A stretch of 64,000 nt of DNA from Methylopila jiangsuensis (lineage in GTDB: Bacteria; Pseudomonadota; Alphaproteobacteria; Rhizobiales; Methylopilaceae), in contig NZ_BSFK01000005.1 of assembly GCF_027922305.1 (NCBI RefSeq), positions 434,001-498,000 of the forward strand, read 5' to 3'. A program made the translations under genes and the position numbers. Below, one piece after another: positions 19,417-30,916 of the stretch. Within the stretch, counting starts at the first letter, position 1. Each line of letters begins with the position of its first letter. The notes beneath the pieces were generated by a model. The model searched no databases and had not been told where the DNA came from. It saw nothing but the letters and a program-made list of their open reading frames with translations.

Positions 19417-20040
19417 ATGACCGAACCGCTGAAGCTGGTGCTCGCCTCCGCGAGCCCACGGCGTCTCGCGCTGCTGGAGCAGATCGGCGTGACGCCGGAC
19501 GCGCTGCTCCCGGCCTCCGTGGACGAGACGCCCGAGCGCAACGAACGCCCCCGCACGCTGGCGCTGCGACTCGCCGAAGCCAAGACCCGCGCCGGCGCCC
19601 GCCTCGCGGCCCAGGACCCCGCCCTCGCCAACGCCCTGGTGCTCGGCGCCGACACGGTGGTGGCGGTGGGGCGGCGCATCCTGCCGAAGCCCGAAAACCT
19701 CGAAGAGGCCGCCGATTGCCTGCGGCTGCTGTCGGGCCGCGCCCATCGGGTGCAGACCGCCATCTGCGTCACCACCCGCAAGGGCGCCCTGCGCAGCCGC
19801 CTCGTGGAGACGCGGGTGCGCTTCCGCCGGCTCTCCGAATCGGAGATCGCGGCCTATCTCGAGTCCGGCGAGTGGCGCGGCAAGGCGGGCGGCTACGCCA
19901 TCCAGGGCCTCGCGGGGGCGTTCGTGGCCAAGCTCTCCGGCTCCTACGGCGCGGTGGTCGGCCTGCCGCTGTGCGAGACCGCGAATCTGCTGACGGGCGA
20001 GGGCTATCCGCTCCACCGCGGCTGGACCGCGACGGCGTGA
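19417..20040 (+). CDS. maf: Maf-family nucleoside triphosphate pyrophosphatase
   Basis: The 207-residue protein starts with the signature [19 protein letters not shown] (Ser-x-Arg-Arg) and carries [17 protein letters not shown] and [12 protein letters not shown] with the conserved catalytic Asp and Gln residues. Maf enzymes hydrolyse dTTP, UTP and modified nucleotides and can delay septation; which of the two subfamilies this belongs to is not decided here. The gene lies 42 bases after infA and nine before the yacG ATG. Confidence 0.94.
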   Translation: MTEPLKLVLASASPRRLALLEQIGVTPDALLPASVDETPERNERPRTLALRLAEAKTRAGARLAAQDPALANALVLGADTVVAVGRRILPKPENLEEAADCLRLLSGRAHRVQTAICVTTRKGALRSRLVETRVRFRRLSESEIAAYLESGEWRGKAGGYAIQGLAGAFVAKLSGSYGAVVGLPLCETANLLTGEGYPLHRGWTATA

Positions 20041-20048
20041 CGGCGGCC

Positions 20049-20264
20049 ATGGGCGACGACGGAACGGCTCCCGAGGATCGCCGCCGCGCGCCGCGGCCGT
20101 GCCCGATCTGCCAGGCCATGTCGCTGCCGAAGCACCACCCGTTCTGCTCCCAGCGCTGCGCCGACGTGGACCTGTCGCGCTGGCTCAAGGGCGTCTACGC
20201 CGTCCCCGCGCGCGACGACGACGACGCTGAAAGCGGGCCGGACAGGAATGACGACGGCCTGTGA
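20049..20264 (+). CDS. yacG: DNA gyrase inhibitor YacG (zinc-binding)
   Basis: The 71-residue product has the YacG zinc site: CPICQ, then FCSQRCADVDLSRWLKGVYAVP, giving four cysteines and the DLSRWL signature. In E. coli YacG binds GyrB and blocks gyrase. The acidic C-terminal tail is typical. An in-frame GTG at 20037 overlaps the maf stop and would add four residues; the ATG is kept. It closes the hisD-yacG housekeeping run before a tRNA. Confidence 0.9.
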   Translation: MGDDGTAPEDRRRAPRPCPICQAMSLPKHHPFCSQRCADVDLSRWLKGVYAVPARDDDDAESGPDRNDDGL

Positions 20265-20282
20265 ATTACGTCGCGCGACTCG

Positions 20283-20312
20283 CTGGACAGACCCCGCGCG
20301 ACTTTCTATAAG
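20283..20312 (+). promoter_or_regulatory. Candidate sigma-70 promoter of tRNA-Phe
   Basis: CTGGAC at 20283-20288 and TATAAG at 20307-20312, separated by 18 bases, resemble alphaproteobacterial housekeeping promoters. Transcription would begin about 30 bases before the tRNA. Found by eye; yacG read-through is the alternative source. Confidence 0.45.
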
Positions 20313-20349
20313 GCGGCTCTCCCGCGGGACATGAGCCCGCAGGCACCCC

Positions 20350-20425
20350 GCCCGGGTAGCTCAGTTGGTAGAGCAGCGGATTGAAAATCCGCGTGTCGGT
20401 GGTTCGAATCCGCCCCCGGGCACCA
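20350..20425 (+). tRNA. tRNA-Phe (anticodon GAA)
   Basis: The 76-base sequence folds as a complete cloverleaf: acceptor stem GCCCGGG/CCCGGGC, D stem GCTC/GAGC, anticodon stem GCGGA/TCCGC around TTGAAAA (anticodon GAA), a five-base variable loop and T arm with TTCGAAT. CCA is encoded. It sits on the plus strand between yacG and an FAD oxidoreductase gene. No integrase or duplicated 3' end was noticed, so there is no sign that it serves as an attachment site here. Confidence 0.98.
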
Positions 20426-20639
20426 TTTTCCAAATAAGAACAAACACCTTACGCGGCCTTCCTGAACAGGCGGGCGAACGTCTGTTCGCGCGGGTCTCGC
20501 CTTGCGGGAGCCCGGGCCTCGGGCGGCGATGCGCCCTCCGCCGAAATGAGCCGCCCCGCTGTGAGGGACGCGCCTTTCCCGGGCGATCACGCGCTCCATC
20601 TGAGGCGAGGCGCAACGCCCGCCGAAGGTGATCCTCCCC

Positions 20640-21851
20640 ATGAGCCGTTCCAAGCGTGACCTCCGGTCGGGCGTGCCCCTGTGGCTTCAGCGGGAGACGC
20701 CGTCGCCCGCGGCGGCGCTGGAGCGCAATGAGGCCGCGGACGTGCTGGTGGTCGGGGGCGGGGTGTCTGGCGCGCTTGTGGCGGACGCCGCGCTGCAGGC
20801 CGGTTTCTCCGTCATCGCCATCGACCGGCGGGATTTCGTCCGGGGCTCGACGCCCGCCAGCACCGCCCTTCTCCAGTTCGAGATCGACGAGCCGCTCACC
20901 GCGCTGTCCGAGGCCATCGGCGAGGCGGACGCGGCGCGGGCCTACTGGCGGAGCGCGTCGGCGGTCAGCCATCTCGCCGGCCGAATCGCCGACCTCGGAA
21001 TCGCCTGCGGACTGAAGCCGCGCGACACGGTCTATCTGCCGGGCGACGTGCTCGATCCCCGCGCGCTCGCCCGTGAGGCCACGGCGCGGGCCCGGATCGG
21101 GCTGCGGTCGCGCTACGCGGAGGCCGCCGAGATAAAGGCCATGACGGGGATCGAGGCCGACGGGGGCATCGTCTCCAGCGGCTGCGCCGAACTCGATCCG
21201 GTCCGGCTGACGCGGGGCCTGTGGCGCTCCGCCATGGCGCGGGGCGCGCGCCTGTTCGCGCCGGTGGAGGCGACCGACGTGGAGGAGAGCCGTTCGGGGG
21301 TGACGGTCGCGACCGCCGGCGGCCAGGAGATCACGGCCACGTGGGTCGTGCTCGCCACGGGCTACGAGCTGATGCCCTTCGTGCCGATGGAGGGGCATCA
21401 GGTGCTGTCGACCTGGGCGATGGCGACCAAGCCGCAGCCCGACCGGCTGTGGCCGAGCCGGGCGCTGATCTGGGAGGCCGCGGACCCCTATCTCTACATG
21501 CGCACCACGCCGGACGGCCGGGTCATCGTCGGCGGCGAGGACGAGCCGATCGACGACGACGACAAGCGCGACGCCCTGACCGCGAAGAAGGTGGCGGCCA
21601 TCGGCCGGAAGCTGAAGGCCAGGCTGCCGGAGCTGTCCGTCGAGCCGGAGTTTTCCTGGGCGGGCTTCTTCGGGGAGAGCGACACCGGGCTCCCCACCAT
21701 CGGGACGCCGCCCGGCCTGAAACGCACCTTCGCCGTCATGGGCTATGGCGGCAACGGCGTCACCTTCAGCGCGGTCGCCGCCCAGCTGCTTCAGCGCGCC
21801 ATGATCGGCCTTGCGGACCCGGATGCGGACCTGTTCGCGTTCAAGGGCTAG
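20640..21851 (+). CDS. FAD-dependent oxidoreductase (D-amino-acid-oxidase/GlpO fold)
   Basis: The 403-residue protein has an N-terminal FAD-binding Rossmann motif (ADVLVVGGGVSGALVADAAL), RGSTPASTALLQFEID, a second nucleotide-facing ATWVVLATGYEL, and the C-terminal FAD contact GYGGNGVTFS. This is the DAO fold, as in glycine/sarcosine oxidases; the substrate cannot be read from sequence. The ATG at 20640 has AAGG about eleven bases upstream; a GTG four codons earlier overlaps that ribosome-binding site. It is transcribed toward the convergent DsbA-like gene. Confidence 0.85.
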   Translation: MSRSKRDLRSGVPLWLQRETPSPAAALERNEAADVLVVGGGVSGALVADAALQAGFSVIAIDRRDFVRGSTPASTALLQFEIDEPLTALSEAIGEADAARAYWRSASAVSHLAGRIADLGIACGLKPRDTVYLPGDVLDPRALAREATARARIGLRSRYAEAAEIKAMTGIEADGGIVSSGCAELDPVRLTRGLWRSAMARGARLFAPVEATDVEESRSGVTVATAGGQEITATWVVLATGYELMPFVPMEGHQVLSTWAMATKPQPDRLWPSRALIWEAADPYLYMRTTPDGRVIVGGEDEPIDDDDKRDALTAKKVAAIGRKLKARLPELSVEPEFSWAGFFGESDTGLPTIGTPPGLKRTFAVMGYGGNGVTFSAVAAQLLQRAMIGLADPDADLFAFKG

Positions 21852-21860
21852 ACGACGCCC

Positions 21861-22652
21861 TCAGGAGCACGCGGTCCTGCCGCATTTGCGCATGGCGTCG
21901 ATGCGGGCCCTGATGGCCTGCTCGCCCACGGCGCCCGGCAGGATGGCGTCGCCGATGATGAACACCGGGGTCGACTCCACGCCGAACTGGTTCGCGAGCC
22001 CGTAGGCCTCCTCGATGGTGGCGCGCACCTCGGGCTTCTTCAGCGCCTCCTGCAGCGCGGCCGCCTCGACGCCCGCCTCGATGGCGGCCTTGGTGGCGGA
22101 GGCGAGGTCGGCCTGCCCCTGGGCGCCCAGCAGCCGGTCGTGGAACGCCTTGTACTTGTCGGGCGCGATCAGGTTGACCGCGGCCGACACCTGCGCCGCC
22201 TCCGCCGAGCCGCGGCCGAGGATCGGGAACTCCTTCAGCACCACCTTGAGCTTCGGGTCCTTCTCGATCAGCGCGTTGACGTCGCCGAGCGCCCGGCGGC
22301 AGTAGCCGCAGTTGTAGTCGAAGAACTCCACCAGCGTGACGTCGCCGTCCGGATTGCCGAGCACGGCCTGCAGCCTGGAGTTCTCCAGCGTCTCGGGCTT
22401 GCTGGCGAGCTTCTCCCGCGCCTCCGCCGCGTCGCGGTCCGCCTGCCGCTTCTGCAGCGCCTTCTGGGCCTCGATCAGGATCTCGGGGTTCTGCACCACG
22501 TAGTCGTGCACCAGCCGCTCCATGGCCGCGCGTTCGGGCGGGGCCACGGCGGTGGCGACGGGCAGCGCGCCGGAGAGGGCGAGCAGGGCCGTGGCGCCGG
22601 CGCCGACGAGGCCCGCTCCGACGGCGAGAGCGACGTTGCCGAGTGCGGCCAT
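21861..22652 (-). CDS. DsbA-family thiol-disulfide oxidoreductase, exported
   Basis: The 263 residues begin with a hydrophobic export segment (about residues 5-35), then a helical dimerisation-like region (residues 40-100) and a thioredoxin domain with active site CGYC at 115-118 and cis-proline loop STPVFII. This matches the DsbA/ScsC/BDB-type group in which the N-terminal stalk drives oligomerisation and isomerase activity. The protein would act in the periplasm on disulfide bonds. It lies about 70 bases downstream of the M48 protease gene, which it may serve; it is convergent with the FAD oxidoreductase. Confidence 0.9.
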   Translation of the reverse strand: MAALGNVALAVGAGLVGAGATALLALSGALPVATAVAPPERAAMERLVHDYVVQNPEILIEAQKALQKRQADRDAAEAREKLASKPETLENSRLQAVLGNPDGDVTLVEFFDYNCGYCRRALGDVNALIEKDPKLKVVLKEFPILGRGSAEAAQVSAAVNLIAPDKYKAFHDRLLGAQGQADLASATKAAIEAGVEAAALQEALKKPEVRATIEEAYGLANQFGVESTPVFIIGDAILPGAVGEQAIRARIDAMRKCGRTACS

Positions 22653-22723
22653 GGGAAACTCCTAACAAGGGGACGGCGGGCGCGGGGGCGCGGCGTCCTG
22701 ATCGTGTGGTCCGGGAGCCGGAC

Positions 22724-26141
<3,418 letters not shown>

Positions 26142-26166
26142 GGAGCGCCCTGTCTGGAAGGTGAGC

Positions 26167-26199
26167 CCAAACCTCCGGCGTCCTGCGCCGGAGGTTTGG
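26167..26199. terminator. Perfect 14-bp inverted repeat after pyrG
   Basis: CCAAACCTCCGGCG, a five-base loop, then CGCCGGAGGTTTGG. It begins 25 bases after the pyrG stop. There is no T-run on either side, so it is not a classical intrinsic terminator; it may stabilise the pyrG 3' end or act as a bidirectional terminator with the convergent oxygenase gene. Confidence 0.6.
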
Positions 26200-26376
26200 A
26201 AGGGGCTCTGGCGGGCCGCCGGTTCTCCGCGCCGCGCTGTCTCGGCTGGCGCGGCCTCGGTCCGCGGCTCAGGCGTGGCGTCTGAAGGCGTGGGAGGGAT
26301 CGCGCGAGCCGCGTGATTCCCAAGGATCAGCGCGTGAAGCGCGCTCGCCCGCTGGCGATCCGGACGCCTGTCGGCC

Positions 26377-27552
26377 TCACCCTCCGGCTTTCGGTCCGGC
26401 GGCGTAGCCCTGCAGGGCGGGGTCGAGATGCTGGGCGTTGCGCTCGCGCAGGCGGGCGGCCTCGTCGTCGTAGAGGAACGGCAGGAAGGCGTAGCGTCGC
26501 CCACGGGTCACCCGCGACACGGCGTGCAGCAGCGAGCAGGAGAACACCACGGCGCCGCCGGGCGGGGCCTTGAACGCGCGCGGCCCGTATTCGGGGAAGC
26601 TCACCTCGCCGCCGTCGAAGTCGGCGTTGAGGTTGATGGAGACCGCGAAGCGGCGGTGCGCGGTGCCGGCGGTGGTGTTGTCGCGGTGGGCGCGGAAATG
26701 GGCCTCGTCCTCGGCGGCGTAGCAGCCGACGATGTAGCGCTCCATGCGGGTGGCCTTGAACTGGTGGATCTTCTCGATCTCGCTCGCCACCCGCCGGCGG
26801 ATGCGGGACTGGATCAGCCGGACCAGCTCCGGATCGGTGATGTCGCAGTCCTTGCGGCGCTTGTGGTTGGGGTCTTTCACCAGCACGGTCTTGCCGTCCA
26901 CCTGCCGCATGAAGCCGGAGTCCTGTCCGCCCTCGCGTTCGTAGGTCGCGATCAGGCGCTCGCACAGCTCCGGCTCGAACACGTTGGGCAGCAGCAGGAT
27001 CGGCGCCTGCAGCTCGAAGCCGGCGAAGGCGCTGGGCGGCGGCAGCGCAGCCACGTAGTCCAGCACGGCGTCGGCCTCGTCGGCGGTCGGGCTGAAGGGA
27101 AACACCTTAAGGACGCGCAAGGTGGGATCCAGCACCACCCAGATGCGCCGCATGGGCGCGGGCTCGCCCGGCGCCGCGTCCGCCGGAAGCGCGCCATAGG
27201 CGCGGCTGACCGAGCCGTCCACGTCGAAGATGTGCCGCAGGCCCGGAAGCAGCATCGCCACGCGCGCTTCCGTCTCGTCGGCGGGATCGACGCTGACGCC
27301 GAAGAAGCAGGCGCGCTCGTCGTCGAACAGCGCGCGCCGGGCCTCCACGCGATCGAGCGCGGCGCGCGCGCCCGGCGCCGACGAGGCGCCGTAGAAGCAC
27401 AGCACCAGGTAGCGGCCGGCGGCGGTGTCGAACACGTAGCGCGGATTGCCGGTGGCGCGCTGGGCGAACCACGGCGCAGGATCGCCCGCCATGAGGTTGG
27501 CGTAGGAGCGCGGCTTGGCGGCCTGAGGCGGCGCGGTCTCGGTCACGGACAT
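26377..27552 (-). CDS. Redoxin-like domain fused to a 2-oxoglutarate/Fe(II) dioxygenase
   Basis: The 391-residue protein joins a thioredoxin-fold peroxiredoxin-like domain (residues ~20-170: GDPAPWF, VLCFYGASSAPGARAALDRV, FGVSVDPADE) to a prolyl-4-hydroxylase-type oxygenase domain (~185-385). The oxygenase part keeps the iron ligands His289-x-Asp291 (FRAHRDNTT) and His343 (SLLHAVSRV) and an Arg (353, GRRYAFLPF) for 2-oxoglutarate. The redoxin part lacks the peroxidatic Cys expected in the position of GASSAPG, so it is probably a binding or structural module. Substrate unknown. It is convergent with pyrG and divergent from the acyl-CoA dehydrogenase. Confidence 0.85.
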   Translation of the reverse strand: MSVTETAPPQAAKPRSYANLMAGDPAPWFAQRATGNPRYVFDTAAGRYLVLCFYGASSAPGARAALDRVEARRALFDDERACFFGVSVDPADETEARVAMLLPGLRHIFDVDGSVSRAYGALPADAAPGEPAPMRRIWVVLDPTLRVLKVFPFSPTADEADAVLDYVAALPPPSAFAGFELQAPILLLPNVFEPELCERLIATYEREGGQDSGFMRQVDGKTVLVKDPNHKRRKDCDITDPELVRLIQSRIRRRVASEIEKIHQFKATRMERYIVGCYAAEDEAHFRAHRDNTTAGTAHRRFAVSINLNADFDGGEVSFPEYGPRAFKAPPGGAVVFSCSLLHAVSRVTRGRRYAFLPFLYDDEAARLRERNAQHLDPALQGYAAGPKAGG

Positions 27553-27767
27553 GAATCACGCGCGGCGCGGGCGCCGCTCCCCCCAATGGCCGCTTTCCCT
27601 TGGCGGCTCGACGCATCGTTCTACAAACGCATACGATCGGCGCGCGCCCGCGCCAAGTCTGCGGCGACGGTTCGGAGCGTCCAGCCTGTTCATCTTTATG
27701 CGAAGGGCGCCGCGCCGCGATCCGGGCCACAAACGGCTGCGACGCATTCCGGGAGAAGGCCACGCCC

Positions 27768-29543
27768 ATGACCTACCGCGCCCCCGTCGACGACATCCTG
27801 TTCACGCTCGACCATGCGGCGGGGCTCGCCGCCGCGCGGGAGGCGGGGCTCTACGACGCGCTGGACCGGGAGACCTTCGCCGCCATCCTGGCCGAGGCCG
27901 GCGCCTTCGCGGAGGACGTGGTGGCGCCGCTGCTCCGGCCCGGCGATCGTGAGGGCGCCCGCTTCGCCGACGGCGCAGTGACCACGCCGGCCGGGTTCAG
28001 GGAAGCCTACAAGGCCTGGGCCGCGGCCGGCTGGAACGGCGTGCTGGCGGACGAGGCCTATGGCGGGCAGGGGCTTCCGGCCGTGCTGTGGGCGGCGACC
28101 ACCGAGCTCTGGGCCTCGGCCTCCATGGCTTTCGGCCTCTGCCCCATGCTGACGCAGGGCGCGATCGAGGCGCTGCAGTCCCACGGCTCGGACGCGCTCA
28201 AGGCGCTCTATCTGCCGAAGCTCGTCTCCGGCGAGTGGACCGGCACCATGAACCTGACCGAGCCGCAGGCGGGGTCGGACCTCGCGCTGCTGCGGACGAG
28301 GGCGGAGCGGGCGGGCGACGGGACCTACCGGCTGTTCGGCCAGAAGATCTTCATCACCTACGGCGAGCACGACGCTTCGGACAACATCGTGCATCTGGTG
28401 CTGGCGCGGCTGCCGGACGCGCCCGAGGGCACCCGCGGCATTTCGCTGTTCCTGGCGCCGAAGTTCATTCCCGACGCGGAAGGAAAGCCCGGCGCGCGCA
28501 ACGACGTCGCCTGCGTCGGCATCGAGGAGAAGCTCGGCATTCACGCCAGCCCCACCTGCACCATGGCGTTCGGCGACGCGGGCGGCGCCGTGGCCTATCT
28601 GGTGGGCGAGGAGCATCGCGGCCTGGCCTGCATGTTCACCATGATGAACAACGCCCGCCTCGGCGTCGGGCTCGAAGGCGTCGCGGTGGCGGAGCGGGCG
28701 ACCCAGCAGGCGCTGGCCTTCGCCGCGGAGCGGAAGCAGGGGCGGGCGCCCGGATACGACGGCGCGGCGCCGATCGCGGCTCATCCCGACGTGCGCCGCA
28801 TGCTGCTCACCATGCGCGCCCAGACGGCGGCGGCCCGCGCCATCTGCTACCGCGCGGCGGTGGAGATCGACCGTGCGCGGGCGACGGCGGACGCCGACGA
28901 GGCCCGCGCCGCCTCCGAGCGCGCGAGCCTGCTGATTCCCATCGCCAAGGCGTTCTCCACCGACGCCGGCTGCGAGGTGGCCTCGCTCGGCGTGCAGGTG
29001 CATGGCGGCATGGGCTTCATCGAGGAGACCGGCGCGGCGCAGCTTCTGCGCGACGCGCGCATCGCCCCGATCTACGAGGGCACGAACGGCATCCAGGCCA
29101 TGGATCTCGTCATGCGGAAGCTGCCCCAGTCGGGCGGGGCGGTCGCGGCGGCGGAAATCGGGCGGCTGCGGGACAGCGCGCGGCGGCTCGCCGAGACCAA
29201 CGCGCCCGCGCTCGGCGCCTCCGCCGCCCGGCTGGCGGAGGCTGTGGACGCGCTCGACCGCGCCACCGCCTGGATGCAGGCGCCCGAGCGCGACGCGAGC
29301 GAAAAGCTCGCCGGCGCGACGCCCTATCTTCGCCTGTTCGCTCTCGCCGCCGGCGGGGCGGGCCTCGCCGACAACGCGCTTGGCGCCCTGCGCAGCGCCG
29401 GAGCCGCGGCGCCGTCCGCCCATGCGGCGCTGGCGCGGTTCTTCATGGAGAATCTGGTTCCTGCCGCGGACGGCCTCGCGCGGGTCGCGACCGAAGGCGC
29501 GGGGGCTCTGGGCGCCGAGGCCGAGGCGGCGCTCGCCGTCTGA
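27768..29543 (+). CDS. Acyl-CoA dehydrogenase, large DmdC/AidB-like group
   Basis: The 591-residue flavoenzyme is longer than the usual 380-residue acyl-CoA dehydrogenases because it has an extra C-terminal domain (after about residue 460). It opens MTYRAPVDDILFTLDHAAGL, as do 3-methylmercaptopropionyl-CoA dehydrogenase-like proteins. Core motifs are MNLTEPQAGSDLALLRTRAE, QKIFITYGEHD, IHASPTCTMAFGDA and the active-site region IYEGTNGIQAMDLVMRKL. It removes hydrogens from an acyl-CoA; the exact substrate is not settled by sequence. The ATG at 27768 is the family start. The downstream HDAC-like gene has its own candidate promoter. Confidence 0.87.
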   Translation: MTYRAPVDDILFTLDHAAGLAAAREAGLYDALDRETFAAILAEAGAFAEDVVAPLLRPGDREGARFADGAVTTPAGFREAYKAWAAAGWNGVLADEAYGGQGLPAVLWAATTELWASASMAFGLCPMLTQGAIEALQSHGSDALKALYLPKLVSGEWTGTMNLTEPQAGSDLALLRTRAERAGDGTYRLFGQKIFITYGEHDASDNIVHLVLARLPDAPEGTRGISLFLAPKFIPDAEGKPGARNDVACVGIEEKLGIHASPTCTMAFGDAGGAVAYLVGEEHRGLACMFTMMNNARLGVGLEGVAVAERATQQALAFAAERKQGRAPGYDGAAPIAAHPDVRRMLLTMRAQTAAARAICYRAAVEIDRARATADADEARAASERASLLIPIAKAFSTDAGCEVASLGVQVHGGMGFIEETGAAQLLRDARIAPIYEGTNGIQAMDLVMRKLPQSGGAVAAAEIGRLRDSARRLAETNAPALGASAARLAEAVDALDRATAWMQAPERDASEKLAGATPYLRLFALAAGGAGLADNALGALRSAGAAAPSAHAALARFFMENLVPAADGLARVATEGAGALGAEAEAALAV

Positions 29544-29562
29544 CATCCGTCCTTCGTCGCGC

Positions 29563-29590
29563 TTGGCCTCTGGCATGCCAGAAGCATAAT
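29563..29590 (+). promoter_or_regulatory. Candidate promoter with palindromic operator in the spacer
   Basis: TTGGCC (29563-29568) and CATAAT (29585-29590) are separated by 16 bases and resemble -35 and -10 boxes. A perfect 14-base palindrome, TCTGGCATGCCAGA (29569-29582), fills the spacer, the classic position for a repressor. It lies 28 bases before the HDAC-family start. Read by eye; no experimental or comparative support. Confidence 0.5.
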
Positions 29591-29618
29591 CCCATTCCCG
29601 CCCGCAGGGATCGCCGTC

Positions 29619-30545
29619 ATGACCACGCTTTACGTCACGCACCCCGCCTTCGCCGACCATCTGGTGACGCCGGGCCATCCCGAACGGCCTGAGCGCATGC
29701 GCGCCGTGCAGCAGGCGCTGGAGGCGGAGACGTTCCAGTCGCTCGCCCGCGAGGAGGCGCCGCTGGTGGAGGCGACGGTGGCGACGCTGGCGCATCCGGA
29801 AGCCTTCGTGGAGACGCTGGACCGGGTGCGTCCGCGCGAGGGCATGGTGCGCATCGACGGCGACACCACCATGAGTCCCGGCACCTGGGAGGCGTTGCTG
29901 CGGGGGCTGGGCGCGGCGACGCTTGCGGTCGACGAAGTGATGTCGGCCAAGGCCCGCAACGCGTTCTGCGGCATGCGCCCGCCGGGCCACCACGCCGAGC
30001 AGTCCACGGCGATGGGCTTCTGCTTCTTCAACAACGCCGTGGTGGCGGCCCGCCACGCCCAGAAGGCCTACGGCGCGGAGAAGGTGGCGATCGTGGATTT
30101 CGACGTGCACCACGGCAACGGCACCCAGGCGATCGTGTGGGACGACCCCAGCATCATGTACGCCTCCACCCACCAGATGCCGCTGTTTCCGGGCACGGGG
30201 GCCCGCAGCGAGACCGGCGTCGGCAACATCGTGAATTGCCCCATGCGCTCGGGCGACGGCGGCGACCGGTTCCAGGAGGCGTTCAACGAAGCCATCCTGC
30301 CGGCGCTGAACACGTTCTCGCCCGATCTTGTCGTGATCTCCGCGGGCTTCGACGCCCATCACCGCGATCCGCTCGGCGGGCTGATGCTGACCGAGGCGGA
30401 CTACGCCTGGATGACCGAGCGCCTGATGGACGTCGCGGACACTCACGCGTCCGGCCGCGTGGTGTCGCTTCTGGAGGGCGGCTACGACCTGCAGGGGCTG
30501 GCGAAGTCCGCCGCGGCCCATGTGCGCGCCTTGATGAAGGCGTGA
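29619..30545 (+). CDS. Histone deacetylase family protein (class II-like, acetylpolyamine/HDAH type)
   Basis: The 308-residue zinc hydrolase has the arginase/deacetylase fold with the catalytic His pair in MRPPGHHAEQSTAMGFCFFNN, zinc ligands Asp and His in VDFDVHHGNGT and Asp in SAGFDAHHRDPLGG, and the Tyr of LEGGYDL. Bacterial members deacetylate polyamines or small acylated amides rather than histones; the substrate is unknown. The gene precedes xseB by 46 bases, a conserved pairing in this order. A palindrome-bearing promoter lies immediately upstream. Confidence 0.93.
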   Translation: MTTLYVTHPAFADHLVTPGHPERPERMRAVQQALEAETFQSLAREEAPLVEATVATLAHPEAFVETLDRVRPREGMVRIDGDTTMSPGTWEALLRGLGAATLAVDEVMSAKARNAFCGMRPPGHHAEQSTAMGFCFFNNAVVAARHAQKAYGAEKVAIVDFDVHHGNGTQAIVWDDPSIMYASTHQMPLFPGTGARSETGVGNIVNCPMRSGDGGDRFQEAFNEAILPALNTFSPDLVVISAGFDAHHRDPLGGLMLTEADYAWMTERLMDVADTHASGRVVSLLEGGYDLQGLAKSAAAHVRALMKA

Positions 30546-30591
30546 GGCGCGCCTAAAACACGGCTCCTTCACGGTCCGCAGGAGCCCGCTT

Positions 30592-30843
30592 ATGACCGAC
30601 GTCCGTCCTGCCGACGTGGCCGACCTGAGCTTCGAGGCCGCGCTCGCCGAACTCGAGCGCATCGTCGGGCGTCTGGAGCAGGGACAGGTCCCGCTCGAGG
30701 AATCGATCGAGATCTACCGCCGCGGCGAGGCGCTGAAGGCGCGCTGCGACGACCTGCTCAAGAAGGCCGAGGCGCGGGTCGAGACCATCTCGGTCGGCGC
30801 CGACGGGTCTCCGAAAGGCCTTGCCGCGCTGGATCCCGAATAA
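30592..30843 (+). CDS. xseB: Exodeoxyribonuclease VII small subunit
   Basis: An 83-residue helical protein with SFEAALAELERIVGRLEQGQVPLEESIEIYRRGEALKARC, the diagnostic XseB core. Several copies assemble with one XseA to degrade single-stranded DNA from both ends. The usual downstream neighbour in related genomes, dxs, is replaced here by corA. Confidence 0.95.
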   Translation: MTDVRPADVADLSFEAALAELERIVGRLEQGQVPLEESIEIYRRGEALKARCDDLLKKAEARVETISVGADGSPKGLAALDPE

Positions 30844-30916
30844 GGCGGCGCCGTCCGTCCGCCCGACACGATACGTCGTTCATCATCCGCGCCGCGGAGA
30901 GGGCGAGGGACACGCC

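Noticed and set aside
20350-20425. tRNA-Phe as an attachment site for an integrated element.
   Set aside because: No integrase, no repeated tRNA 3' end noticed, and the downstream gene is an ordinary oxidoreductase.
27696-30662. Minus-strand open frame of 988 codons opposite the acyl-CoA dehydrogenase and HDAC genes.
   Set aside because: Antisense to two conserved genes, no domain, biased composition.
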